Origin: Flammeovirgaceae bacterium SG7u.111
Lineage (GTDB): Bacteria > Bacteroidota > Bacteroidia > Cytophagales > Flammeovirgaceae
Direction: 5' to 3'
Length of the DNA: 64,000 bases
Assembly: GCA_034044135.1 (NCBI GenBank)
Contig: CP139021.1
Span: forward strand, 6,153,635-6,217,634
In this document: positions 1 to 8,137 of the stretch, piece after piece
Layout: each line of letters opens with the position of its first letter
Position numbering within the stretch: the first letter of the stretch is position 1
Position numbers and translations under genes: made by a program
Notes under the pieces: generated by a model
Told to the model about the DNA's origin: nothing
The model's input: the letters and a program-made list of their open reading frames with translations, nothing else
Database searches by the model: none

Positions 1-2
1 AC

Positions 3-1469
3 TTCATCGGATTTTTTGCAGTACTGCTCATTTTCGGTCTAGCCCTTCCTCCTTTATTCATTCATTTTCTGAAAAAAGAGCTTTACAAACAAGCTGAGGA
101 AAATACTATATTCAATATTTCTCTGGGTGAAGTATCTGTTGAGCTTTTTCCATTAAGCATTCTCTTGGATGATGCCCGCATCACAACAAATCCAGCCGAT
201 TCTTCAAGTAGTTTCCCTCAGCTCGACGTGAAATTCCCAGCTATTTCGCTCAAACAGATCAGCTTATGGTCTTATCTTTTGGATGAACAAATCCAAGTTG
301 GAACACTCAACCTTTCCCCTGCCTCAGTTCAGGTAAACTTTACAGCGGATACTTCTTCCTTATTCGATTCGCTTTCTTGTCTCCTCAGCCTCCAAACAAG
401 CAACCTTTCTTTTGACAAAAAGCATCCTGAAAACATTCAGCTAGAAAACCACCAATTGTCTATAACCCAATTGAAAACCAACACTTCGGATGGGTTTTAT
501 TCCTTCACACTGGAAGAGCTAAAAAGTGAAGGGAAAGAACAATTACAACTAGAAATGAGTGGGCTCAACATGACTCCCAACTACTCAAAAGCCGAATTTG
601 CCCAACGGAAAAAGTACCAAACTGAACAAGCCAAGCTCTTCATAGAAAAAGCAATTTTTACCGATTTTAATCTTGCCAAAGCCATTAAGGAAAAGTATAT
701 TGACCTCAGCTCTATTCAATTTCAAGGACTTAACCTAGAACTGTTTAGAGACAAGCACTACCCTCGCAAACCTAATCAGTTCAAGCCCTTGCCCCAAGCC
801 ATCCTTCGCAACTTACCTTGGAAATTTGCCATCGGCAACACCGAATTTGCCAACTCTTTTCTACAATACGAAGAACTCATAAAGGAAGCTGAAAACCCGG
901 GCAGCTTGTTTTTTGAAAGCATAAATGCAAATATCTTGAATATAACCAACGATTCTCTCGTGAACCCTTCTGGAAAGTTTTCTATGAAGGCAAAAGCTGA
1001 TTTTATGGGAGAAGGGAAACTGGACGTAGCGTTCAACTTTGACATGTTCCGAGAAGATAATCAATTTGATTTTTCAGGAAGTCTCAGCACCATGTCCCTT
1101 ACCAGCATCAACCCTATTCTCGAAAATATCGCTTTGGTGCACATAGAAAGTGGTAAAATGGAAAAAATGGATTTTTTCATCACCGCTGACGAAAGCCAAA
1201 GCATCGGCAACCTCCACTTTTATTACTCCGACCTTAAAGCCAAGCACCTCCCTCCAACATCCCATGCAAATGCCAACATTTTCAAGAAAGTACTTTTCGA
1301 CCTAATGGAAAGCATGCTAATACCCAAAGAGAACCTTGCCGGTAAAAAATTTAGGAAAGGCAAAGTCAATTTCCAACGGGATAAAGAAAAATCAATAGTC
1401 AACTATTGGTGGAAATCTATTTTCAGCGGACTCAAATCAACCGTTGGCATTAAGAAACCTGCCCAATAG
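3..1469 (+). CDS. AsmA/DUF748-like membrane-anchored protein, 5' end outside window
   Basis: The reading frame is open from base 3, so the gene begins before the window; the first in-frame start-like codon inside (TTG at 165) is not the real start. The visible N-terminus is a hydrophobic stretch (FFAVLLIFGLALPPLFIHFL) followed by a short basic segment, which is a signal-anchor. The rest is soluble and beta-rich in pattern, with alternating hydrophobic residues and repeated 'NLSP..VQVNF', 'IQFQGLNLEL' type strands. This is the style of AsmA/DUF748 proteins, which sit in the inner membrane, project into the periplasm and are linked to envelope lipid transport or assembly. The next large gene (2085-3155) has the same architecture. 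The family call is by pattern only; no catalytic residues are expected. Confidence 0.6.
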   Translation, partial: FIGFFAVLLIFGLALPPLFIHFLKKELYKQAEENTIFNISLGEVSVELFPLSILLDDARITTNPADSSSSFPQLDVKFPAISLKQISLWSYLLDEQIQVGTLNLSPASVQVNFTADTSSLFDSLSCLLSLQTSNLSFDKKHPENIQLENHQLSITQLKTNTSDGFYSFTLEELKSEGKEQLQLEMSGLNMTPNYSKAEFAQRKKYQTEQAKLFIEKAIFTDFNLAKAIKEKYIDLSSIQFQGLNLELFRDKHYPRKPNQFKPLPQAILRNLPWKFAIGNTEFANSFLQYEELIKEAENPGSLFFESINANILNITNDSLVNPSGKFSMKAKADFMGEGKLDVAFNFDMFREDNQFDFSGSLSTMSLTSINPILENIALVHIESGKMEKMDFFITADESQSIGNLHFYYSDLKAKHLPPTSHANANIFKKVLFDLMESMLIPKENLAGKKFRKGKVNFQRDKEKSIVNYWWKSIFSGLKSTVGIKKPAQ

Positions 1470-1691
1470 GGAAAATATTTGCCCATTCGCCCGCCAAATG
1501 TGTGGCTTTTTTTCCTCAACAGTTCTTTTCTACAGGTAAGTCGTAAAATCATTAGATTTATTTCACACAAACATAACACCCTCATTTAAAGTAGAATAAC
1601 ACTTATAATCCACACATCCTGTAAGCCACTGACAACTTGTTGGTACAAATCTTACAAATAGGTAAGTACGTTTAACCAAACCAATCTTACC

Positions 1692-1844
1692 ATGTCAAAC
1701 ATACTCTATTTAATTGCAATTATTCTTGTTATAGGCTGGCTACTAGGATTCTTCGTACTCAACTTAGGTAGCCTCATCCATGTACTTCTTGTCATCGCAC
1801 TAGTGGCAGTTATTTTCAGGCTTATCAGAGGGCAGCGGATTTAG
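1692..1844 (+). CDS. Small lmo0937-like membrane protein, 50 residues
   Basis: ATG at 1692 opens a 50-codon frame ending in TAG at 1842-1844. It encodes MSNILYLIAIILVIGWLLGF, then FVLNLGSLIHVLLVIALVAV and a short basic tail IFRLIRGQRI. The two hydrophobic helices with G-W-L-G-F between them and the H in LIHVLLVIAL match the tiny two-helix lmo0937/DUF5670 family, usually about 50 residues and of unknown function, often linked to envelope stress. It stands alone, between two AsmA/DUF748-like genes on the same strand, about 220 bases after the first and 240 before the second. The fit to the family in both length and helix layout is good. Confidence 0.75.
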   Translation: MSNILYLIAIILVIGWLLGFFVLNLGSLIHVLLVIALVAVIFRLIRGQRI

Positions 1845-2084
1845 CGAAAACTCATATCCTTATTCAATATATAAGGGGAAAGAACCACGAAACCAACACT
1901 AAGCTCTAATTCTCAACAACTAACAACAATTAGAACACGTAATTGACACAACCAACTTCTTTCCCCGCTCATTTTTTAAACAGACTAACTGAACAACATA
2001 GCATTTAACAATTAAACCAAATACCCTTAAAACCAATCAACATATTAAACTATCAAACTTTCACATCACCTTATCCTTACCTCC

Positions 2085-3155
2085 ATGAAAAAGCGATATT
2101 ACATATTTATAGCAATTGCCCTCCTGCTCATAGTTGGACGATTGGTACTACCGCACTATGTGGCAAAATATGTGAATAAAACGCTCGATAATATAGAGGG
2201 ATATCATGGGCAAATTGAGGATGTTGACTTACACCTGTACCGTGGGGCTTACGTGATTAAGCAGCTAAAAATTGTAAAAACAGACGGCGACGCCCCCGTA
2301 CCTTTTGTAGATATTCCCACTACCGATTTGTCTGTAGAATGGAAGTCTTTGTTCAAAGGGTCTTTGGTGGGAGAAATTTCCTTTACCAACCCTGAGCTCA
2401 ACTTTATAGCGAGTGTAGAAAGTGAAAGCACTGAAAAGGCAAAGACCACGAAGCAGACGGGAGAAGAAGTGGACTGGACCGAACCGCTAAAAGAGCTTTT
2501 GCCCATAAAAATCAACCACCTAAAAATAGTAGATGGGAAAATCACCTTCCAAGACCTCATGGCAAAACCTCAGGTGGAACTATTCATAGACAGCCTATAC
2601 ATGGATGTTTCTAACCTGAGCAATGTGGTGAGAAACGACAAAAAGCTTCCCTCTGTGGTAGCGCTCACGGGTAGGTCGATAGGCGAAGGCTCACTAGACA
2701 TTTCGGGGAAAGCCAATTTCGTGAAACAAATTCCCGACCTCGATCTCAAAGTGAAATTTACGGAAGTAGAGCTAGTTGCCCTCAACAAGTTCTTTAATGC
2801 CTACGGGAATTTCGATGCCGAACGAGGGGAATTCAACTTGTTTTCGGAACTAACTATTGACAATAACAACATAGACGGATATTTAAAACCGTTTATGAGC
2901 AACGTAAAAATATTTAACCTCCAAAAGGACGTAGAGGAAAAGAACTTTTTCCAAGCTATGTGGGAGGGAATTACTGGAGTGGTTTCGGAAGTGGTGGAAA
3001 ACCCCAAAGAAGACAACATAGCCACTGAAATTCCACTACAGGGGGAAATTTCCGAACCTGAAACCAATGTGGCAAAAGCAGCAATCAATGTACTCAAACA
3101 CGCTTTTATAAAAGCTTACGACGAAAGTTTTAACGATAAAGGAAAGCCTGAATAA
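2085..3155 (+). CDS. DUF748/AsmA-like inner-membrane protein
   Basis: 356 residues starting MKKRYYIFIAIALLLIVGRL, a signal-anchor, followed by a periplasmic region. Motifs such as 'VDLHLYRGAYVIKQLKI', 'DLSVEWKSLFKGSLVGEI' and 'KINHLKIVDGKITFQD' are the repeated beta-strand units of DUF748 proteins (AsmA-like superfamily), thought to form elongated periplasmic structures for lipid transfer or envelope assembly. A Lys/Thr/Glu-rich loop lies near residues 110-130. The C-terminus (about 290-356) carries 'PLQGEISEPETNVAKAAINVLKHAF', a strand-plus-helix closing segment seen in this family. The upstream neighbour of the same kind suggests a shared envelope role. The ATG at 2085 directly precedes the signal-anchor and is a convincing start. 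Confidence 0.7.
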   Translation: MKKRYYIFIAIALLLIVGRLVLPHYVAKYVNKTLDNIEGYHGQIEDVDLHLYRGAYVIKQLKIVKTDGDAPVPFVDIPTTDLSVEWKSLFKGSLVGEISFTNPELNFIASVESESTEKAKTTKQTGEEVDWTEPLKELLPIKINHLKIVDGKITFQDLMAKPQVELFIDSLYMDVSNLSNVVRNDKKLPSVVALTGRSIGEGSLDISGKANFVKQIPDLDLKVKFTEVELVALNKFFNAYGNFDAERGEFNLFSELTIDNNNIDGYLKPFMSNVKIFNLQKDVEEKNFFQAMWEGITGVVSEVVENPKEDNIATEIPLQGEISEPETNVAKAAINVLKHAFIKAYDESFNDKGKPE

Positions 3156-3213
3156 CTAATTTTCGCCTTCCTACTATAACTGAATTGGGCACCTTATCCT
3201 TATTTACCAAACC

Positions 3214-3265
3214 GAAACCCCTTTCCTGTTTTCATCTCGGAATCAGATCAAGGGGTTTCTCTATT
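3214..3265 (+). terminator. Probable terminator after the DUF748-like gene
   Basis: GAAACCCCTT (3214-3223) pairs perfectly with AAGGGGTTTC (3250-3259) and is followed by tctattta. The 26-base loop is long and the T-run is weak, so this is only a moderate candidate, but it lies about 60 bases after the stop codon at 3155. Confidence 0.45.
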
Positions 3266-3296
3266 TAATACACTGTAAATGTATAATGAAGATCCG

Positions 3297-3342
3297 TGTG
3301 GCGCACAAATCACTTTTTAGAACAACAGGGCTATGCGCCACA
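3297..3342. repeat. Perfect 9-bp inverted repeat
   Basis: TGTGGCGCA (3297-3305) is inverted as TGCGCCACA (3334-3342) with 28 bases between. It is GC-rich relative to the surrounding spacer and has no T-run, so it is not an obvious terminator. It could be a REP-like element or part of the regulatory region of the prolyl isomerase gene at 3455. Confidence 0.4.
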
Positions 3343-3403
3343 GCTCTAGGGATAGTTGATTTCTTTTGGGCACGTACTTAATTACTTTTTGGGCAAATGA
3401 GTT

Positions 3404-3411
3404 TAACTTTG
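3404..3411 (+). promoter_or_regulatory. Possible Bacteroidota -7 box (TAACTTTG)
   Basis: TAACTTTG matches the TAnnTTTG consensus of the main sigma factor of Bacteroidota and lies 44 bases before the ATG at 3455. I see no properly spaced -33 TTTG, so the call is weak. Confidence 0.3.
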
Positions 3412-3454
3412 CTTCTCTTCCACATTGAACAAAAGCTCAAAAATTAAAATAAGC

Positions 3455-4243
3455 ATGAATTTCAACTATTTAAAGCTTCCAATCTATCTTTTGCTTATCT
3501 CACTCTTTACGTTTTCCTGCTCGGAACAAAAAAACAAAGAGGAAAAGAAAACGAAGGCAAAGGTGGAAGAGAAGAAAAAAGCAAAGGCAGCTGAAAAATT
3601 CATCAAGCTCGACAACTCAAATGCAGCGGCATTTTTGGAGGAGTATGGGAAGAAAAATAAGGAAACGATCCTCCTACTCAAAACCTCAAAAGGCGACATG
3701 AAGATCAGGTTGTATGAAAACACACCTTTGCACCGAGCCAATTTCCTGATGCTTTCCAAGCGGAAGTATTTCAACAAAACCCAGTTTTATAGAGTCATCA
3801 AAAACTTCATGGTGCAGGCTGGCGACTCGGACGATAGGGAGCTGGGCAGGGTCAAAAAGAACATCGGCAAATACCAAATTCCTGCTGAGTTCCGTGCAGG
3901 AAACTTCCACAAAAAAGGTGCGCTGGCCTTGGCTAGGGAATACGAGCAAAACCCCGAGAAGAAATCCTCTTCATTCGATTTTTACATTGTACAAGGAGAA
4001 AAATACAACAAACAATCGCTCGAAGCCTTGGAGATGGAAAACAACATCACTTTCAGCCCCGAACAGGTGCAAATCTACACTACCTTAGGCGGTACTCCCC
4101 ACCTCGACGGCGAGCATACTGTTTTTGGGGAAGTGATAGAAGGGCTCTCGGTCATTGATTCGATTGCTGCTGTGGAAGTGAGCGCTGAGGACAACTGGCC
4201 CGTGGATGAGGTCAATATCCTAGATGTGGTGGTACTTCAATAG
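3455..4243 (+). CDS. Exported cyclophilin-type peptidyl-prolyl isomerase, lipoprotein
   Basis: The frame is open from a TTG at 3425, but ATG 3455 directly precedes the signal peptide MNFNYLKLPIYLLLISLFTF and a cysteine at residue 22 (FSC|SEQ), so it is the better start (262 residues). After a Lys/Glu-rich linker the cyclophilin domain runs from about residue 70: 'LLLKTSKGDMKIRLYE', 'HRANFL', 'FYRVIKNFMVQAGD' and 'LDGEHTVFGEVIEG'. Cyclophilins catalyse cis-trans isomerisation of X-Pro bonds; this one would help fold periplasmic or outer-membrane proteins. The classical 'FHRV' is 'FYRV' here, the 'GNGG'-like region is altered, and an insertion separates 'FDFYIVQGEKY' from the last strand, so activity is plausible but not assured. 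A second exported cyclophilin lies 0.8 kb downstream. Confidence 0.85.
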   Translation: MNFNYLKLPIYLLLISLFTFSCSEQKNKEEKKTKAKVEEKKKAKAAEKFIKLDNSNAAAFLEEYGKKNKETILLLKTSKGDMKIRLYENTPLHRANFLMLSKRKYFNKTQFYRVIKNFMVQAGDSDDRELGRVKKNIGKYQIPAEFRAGNFHKKGALALAREYEQNPEKKSSSFDFYIVQGEKYNKQSLEALEMENNITFSPEQVQIYTTLGGTPHLDGEHTVFGEVIEGLSVIDSIAAVEVSAEDNWPVDEVNILDVVVLQ

Positions 4244-4288
4244 TTATAAGCAACTCCCCAAAGGTGCAGCCCTTACCAAGCATTTGAT

Positions 4289-4296
4289 TAACTTTG
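4289..4296 (+). promoter_or_regulatory. Possible -7 box upstream of the NeuD-like gene
   Basis: TAACTTTG matches TAnnTTTG and lies about 80 bases before the ATG at 4377. No convincing -33 element is visible. Confidence 0.3.
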
Positions 4297-4376
4297 CGCC
4301 TTGGATGGAACCGATCATCATTTTTGATCAGTAAGTCTTAACCAATTCTCAAAACATCTAATTATTTCGATATAAA

Positions 4377-5009
4377 ATGGAAAATCCAGTAATCATATTA
4401 GGAGCGAGCGGCATAGGAAAAGTTGCCCAAGATATTTTCAACAGCAGAGATATTATTGTTTATTGTTTCTTGGACGATGACAAGTCTCTCCACAATACAG
4501 AAATAAATGAAGTTAGTGTACTCGGAAGCACTAGCGACGATGGCTTTTTGAAGTACATTGGCAAAAAGTGCGAGGCTTTTGTGGCCATAGAGGAAAGGTC
4601 GGACAGGGCAGATGTGGTAAAAATGCTCAACACACGCCGAAAAGTGATGCCCGTAAATGCCATCCACGCCAATGCGGATATTTCTGAGAGTGCCATCTTG
4701 GGTTATGGCAACTTCATAAACGCAGGCGCAGTAGTGAACGCTAGTGCAACCCTTGGCAACCACATTATCATTCATTCCCTCGCTTTGGTGGAATACGATG
4801 CGGTAATCTCAGATTTTGTTCAGATTGGTGCTAGGGCTACCGTAGGGGCAAGGGTAGAAGTAGGTGAAGGTGCGTTGATAGGTGCCGGAGCCATTATTAC
4901 TTCTGGGGTTAAGATAGGCAAAAATGCCAGCGTAGCTCCTGGCTCGCTCGTAATGACCGATGTAGAAGAAGAAACTACCGTATTTGGCATTCCAGCAAAA
5001 GCAATTTAA
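4377..5009 (+). CDS. NeuD-like sugar O-acyltransferase (left-handed beta-helix)
   Basis: 210 residues. The N-terminal third is a small Rossmann-like domain beginning 'VIILGASGIGKVAQDIF' (glycine-rich loop), as in PglD/NeuD acetyltransferases. From about residue 95 the sequence becomes hexapeptide repeats ('SAILGYGNFINAGAVVNASA', 'IGARATVGARVEVGEGALIG', 'VKIGKNASVAPGSLVM') of a left-handed beta-helix, and it ends with 'VFGIPAKAI', the usual closing 'GIPAK' turn. The histidine in 'IIIHSLALVEYD' is in the place of the catalytic base of this family. The family acetylates amino or hydroxy groups on nucleotide-sugars for surface glycans. No glycan cluster is nearby; it sits between two exported cyclophilin genes, so the substrate is unknown. 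Confidence 0.85.
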   Translation: MENPVIILGASGIGKVAQDIFNSRDIIVYCFLDDDKSLHNTEINEVSVLGSTSDDGFLKYIGKKCEAFVAIEERSDRADVVKMLNTRRKVMPVNAIHANADISESAILGYGNFINAGAVVNASATLGNHIIIHSLALVEYDAVISDFVQIGARATVGARVEVGEGALIGAGAIITSGVKIGKNASVAPGSLVMTDVEEETTVFGIPAKAI

Positions 5010-5077
5010 GATACTGTAAATCACTTTTCAGTGTTTTAAGAAAAACCTATTTTCAATCACACAACCTAACTGTTTCC

Positions 5078-5719
5078 ATGAATAAACTGAAGCTTGCTTT
5101 ATGCTTTGTCTTGTTGGGACTTATCGCCTCGCCTTCTTTTGCCCAATCGAAAAAAAAGAAGAAAAGCAAAAAAGACGAGGTAGTTATGCTTTCGACTAGC
5201 TATGGCACTATCCATATTTTGCTGTACGATGAAACCCCCTTGCACAAGGCAAACTTTTTGAAACTTGCCAAGGAGGGCTTTTACGACAGCCTGATTTTCC
5301 ACCGAGTGCTCAAAGATTTTGTGGTACAAGGTGGCGACCCCAACTCTCGCCCAGGCACTGAAGGTGAAGTAGGAAAAGGAGGTCCCGGCTACACCGTTGA
5401 AGCAGAAATAGTGGAAAGCCTAAAACATGATTACGGAGCTATTGGAGCTGCAAGGCAAGGAGACAGGATGAATCCCGAACGCCGCTCTAGTGGAAGCCAA
5501 TTTTATATAGTCCAGGCCAAAGATGGCTCGCACCACCTCGACGATTCTTATACTGTGTTCGGTACGGTTATCAAAGGCATGGAAGCAGTGGATAAAATAG
5601 CGGAGCAAAACGTCCGCCGAGGAGGCAGGCCCGTGGAAGATATCCGCATGGCTATGAAAGTGGTGAAGCTCAGCAAAAAGAAAATTACTAAACTGTATGA
5701 ATATCAGTTTCCTGAGTAG
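5078..5719 (+). CDS. Exported cyclophilin-type peptidyl-prolyl isomerase
   Basis: 213 residues. A signal peptide (MNKLKLALCFVLLGLIASPSFAQ) is followed by a Lys-rich stretch (SKKKKKSKKDE) and a complete cyclophilin domain: 'TSYGTIHILLYDETPLHKANFL', 'FHRVLKDFVVQGGDP', 'PGYTVEAEI', 'GAIGAARQGD', 'SGSQFYIVQ' and 'LDDSYTVFGTVIKGMEAVDKI'. The catalytic Arg and Gln of 'FHRV..FVVQGGD' and the 'GSQFYI' strand are present, so it should be active in the periplasm. It is shorter and closer to the textbook enzyme than the cyclophilin at 3455. The gene ends at a strong hairpin shared with the convergent gene at 5809. Confidence 0.92.
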   Translation: MNKLKLALCFVLLGLIASPSFAQSKKKKKSKKDEVVMLSTSYGTIHILLYDETPLHKANFLKLAKEGFYDSLIFHRVLKDFVVQGGDPNSRPGTEGEVGKGGPGYTVEAEIVESLKHDYGAIGAARQGDRMNPERRSSGSQFYIVQAKDGSHHLDDSYTVFGTVIKGMEAVDKIAEQNVRRGGRPVEDIRMAMKVVKLSKKKITKLYEYQFPE

Positions 5720-5746
5720 GGTTGGTTTCTTTATGTGCTATTCATA

Positions 5747-5788
5747 AAAAGCCGATGGTCTTGTTATTAAGCAAAACCATCGGCTTTT
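5747..5788. terminator. Bidirectional terminator between convergent genes
   Basis: AAAAGCCGATGGT (5747-5759) pairs 13 of 13 with ACCATCGGCTTTT (5776-5788). A- and T-runs flank the stem on both sides, so it can end transcription from the cyclophilin gene and from the minus-strand gene ending at 5809. Confidence 0.85.
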
Positions 5789-5808
5789 GTACTTCTTTTA
5801 CAAACTCA

Positions 5809-7305
5809 TTACTCAAATTTCACCTTGCTTACAAAAAATACCTTCCGAGCTGTAGGTACCTTGTCATCCAATTTATTTTTGATTTTTTGCTCTCCGTAGG
5901 TCAAAAAATAATTATCGTACCAAAAATCGATATAGGTTCTTCCCCGCTTGGCATAATCCCCTTCATAGACTGTTTCTATCCTTTCAGATTCTTTCTCTTG
6001 AAGCACCGTTCCATCTATCCCTATCACCTTCGATACAATCTTGTTCATGTTGGGGAAAACCAACTTTAGCGTTTGCTTATTTTGTTCTTCAAGTGCTATA
6101 AATTTTTTGACCGTGAAAGGTTTATAGCTAGGCCTCAGTTCAAAGGTTTGGTCCCACAGAAGCTTTCCATCAAGCCCAAATTTAGCTATGACCGCATGGG
6201 TATAATAATAACCATCAAACTGCTGCACGTACCTGGTATTCCCACTTGCAGAGTAAACCGCTTGCGAGACATAAGTAGGATAATACACCTCACCCAACAT
6301 CACAAAACCATCTTCTTGCCTGATTATATCATGGTTCACTAGCTGGTAATTGTAGGTAAGCTCTTTCCCTTGCTGTTTTTTTCGCTCTTTTTTTCTGGCT
6401 ATTTTCTCCTGCTTTTTCTCAGGAAGGTAAGAAAGAAAATTGTCTAAATCGAGGAATTTATAAAACTCGATATGTCCTATTTCATCACCTATGGTGCTGC
6501 AAAAAAAGACTCCTTCTGAAGCTCTTCTCGTATTAGTAGTGTAAGTTCCTGTAAAAATATATTGGTCTTTGGCTATGTTAAAAGCCGAAATCCCGACCAC
6601 ACTTTCCTCCAACCCATCCGTTAGGCTGTACATGTCTATCTTCTCTCCCTTATCGTTCAGGCGGATGATAAATGTTTCTGTCCTCTTCGGCTCTACTTCT
6701 GCGCTGGCATACAAAAAGATTTCATTGGTACTTTTTAGCAGTTGAAAGTTGTCGAAAGATATTTTCTTTGGCTGTATGCCATAAACAGAAACTGGAATAG
6801 GTTTTTGCTGTCCAGTTTTCCAATTGATTGAAAATAGATAAGGATGCTTTTTAATGCGAGTTTTGAAATAGGCAAAATCACCCAAAACAGCCATTTCATT
6901 TATGCCTGCTTCCTTGGTCACCATCCCTTCCACGGTAAAAGTTTCCATGGTACTAATATTAATACTCACCACCGTAAACTGCCCTTTTTTAGTTTTGAAC
7001 AGTGTGTGAATATGTTGACCCAAAACCAGTGTTTCGGCAGCAAGGTACTTATGGTGGATATCTATCTGTTTGCTCTTAACTTGGGTAAGGTTAGTATCGT
7101 AAAAATCAAATTTCCACTCTCGCAAATTTTCTAGCCTGCTGCTCGCCTTCGTCCTAGCCACAAACCCATTTTTCCCCAATGGGAAAATCCTATGGTCTTC
7201 ATAGCCTTCCTTCAGCTTATGCTCTATCCTCTCCTCATAAGAAACTTGCGAAAAGCCTACCAAAGGAAGGGTAAACACTACTATATACAGGATAAGATTT
7301 TTCAT
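5809..7305 (-). CDS. Secreted protein of unknown function, 498 residues
   Basis: Begins MKNLILYIVVFTLPLVGFSQ, a clean signal peptide. The mature part is rich in beta-strand patterns separated by charged loops, for example 'VVSINISTMETFTV', 'IIRLNDKGEKIDMYSL', 'AVIAKFGLDGKLLWDQ' and 'FVMLGEVYYPTY'. The recurring 'x.FGLDGKLLWD'-like units suggest a beta-propeller, but I cannot count blades reliably. A very basic, coiled stretch (PEKKQEKIARKKERKKQQ) lies near residue 300. No catalytic motif is recognised. It is transcribed divergently from the VOC gene at 7406, with 100 bases between the starts. Confidence 0.75.
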   Translation of the reverse strand: MKNLILYIVVFTLPLVGFSQVSYEERIEHKLKEGYEDHRIFPLGKNGFVARTKASSRLENLREWKFDFYDTNLTQVKSKQIDIHHKYLAAETLVLGQHIHTLFKTKKGQFTVVSINISTMETFTVEGMVTKEAGINEMAVLGDFAYFKTRIKKHPYLFSINWKTGQQKPIPVSVYGIQPKKISFDNFQLLKSTNEIFLYASAEVEPKRTETFIIRLNDKGEKIDMYSLTDGLEESVVGISAFNIAKDQYIFTGTYTTNTRRASEGVFFCSTIGDEIGHIEFYKFLDLDNFLSYLPEKKQEKIARKKERKKQQGKELTYNYQLVNHDIIRQEDGFVMLGEVYYPTYVSQAVYSASGNTRYVQQFDGYYYTHAVIAKFGLDGKLLWDQTFELRPSYKPFTVKKFIALEEQNKQTLKLVFPNMNKIVSKVIGIDGTVLQEKESERIETVYEGDYAKRGRTYIDFWYDNYFLTYGEQKIKNKLDDKVPTARKVFFVSKVKFE

Positions 7306-7405
7306 TTATTTTTAGTTTTAAATTCATCAATAGTTAGCTCATTCCTTTTAAACTTTTTCCTTCTAAAACCTCTTATTTGTATGCATATCCAAACAAATAA
7401 GCAAC

Positions 7406-8074
7406 ATGAATTTCAAAAAACTCAAGCTCTTCACCACTAACCCCAACCAGCAAAAAGAGTTTTATCAACAAATACTAGGCCTACCTACCTTCGGCGGAGA
7501 AAAAGGTATTTCCTTCTCGGTAAACATAGGCTCCACAGAGCTAGAATTTATCTATGGTCAAAATGCTACGCCTTACCATTTTGCCATCAATATCCCTTCA
7601 TCTGATACCGAAAAAGCACTCGCTTGGCTCAAAGAACGGGTGGAAATCTTAAAATACGGCGATGCTGAAATAGCTGATTTTAAAAGTTGGAATGCAGCGT
7701 CCATTTACTTTTACGACCCAGATAAGAACATTGTTGAGCTTATTGCCAGAAAAAACTTGAAAACCCCAAGCCACAGCATATTCGACCAAAACTCTTTTCT
7801 GAATATTAGCGAAATAGGAATCCCAGTAACTGACATTAAGTTTCTCTACGACACCCTCCAAAGTATTCACCCAATCGAGATCTACGACGGTAACTTTGAG
7901 ATCTTCTGTGCCATGGGGGATGAAAATGGACTGTTCATTGCCATTGATATAAAGAAAAAGACATGGTTTCCAATAGGCGACACTCCCTACGCTTCAGAAT
8001 TTGATATAGAGCTGGAAACCAATGGTAAACCGTATCAATTAACTTTCAAAAATGGAGAGATTTGGAAGGTTTAG
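7406..8074 (+). CDS. VOC-family (glyoxalase/bleomycin-resistance fold) protein
   Basis: 222 residues. The first half (about 1-115) is a typical VOC module: 'KLKLFTTNPNQQKEFYQQIL', 'GSTELEFI', 'YHFAINIPSSDTEKALAWL', and 'IYFYDPDKNIVELIARK', with H and E in the usual metal-ligand places ('YHFAI', 'VELIA'). The second half (about 125-222) repeats the pattern in shorter form ('LNISEIGIPVTDIKFLYDTL', 'ENGLFIAIDI') and ends without the second metal-binding strand. So it looks like a fused two-module protein with a degenerate C-terminal half. VOC proteins include metal-dependent isomerases, dioxygenases and resistance proteins; the substrate here is unknown. Confidence 0.8.
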   Translation: MNFKKLKLFTTNPNQQKEFYQQILGLPTFGGEKGISFSVNIGSTELEFIYGQNATPYHFAINIPSSDTEKALAWLKERVEILKYGDAEIADFKSWNAASIYFYDPDKNIVELIARKNLKTPSHSIFDQNSFLNISEIGIPVTDIKFLYDTLQSIHPIEIYDGNFEIFCAMGDENGLFIAIDIKKKTWFPIGDTPYASEFDIELETNGKPYQLTFKNGEIWKV

Positions 8075-8102
8075 TGTGGTAGGGTTGGAAATTAATTAAA
8101 TT

Positions 8103-8132
8103 AAAAAAGAGACGCTCTAATAGAGCGTCTCT
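8103..8132 (-). terminator. Terminator of the SNF2 helicase gene
   Basis: AGAGACGCTCT (8108-8118) and AGAGCGTCTCT (8122-8132) form an 11-bp perfect stem with a 3-base loop. The A-run at 8103-8108 becomes a U-run on the minus strand, just after the helicase stop codon. Confidence 0.85.
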
Positions 8133-8137
8133 ACTTC

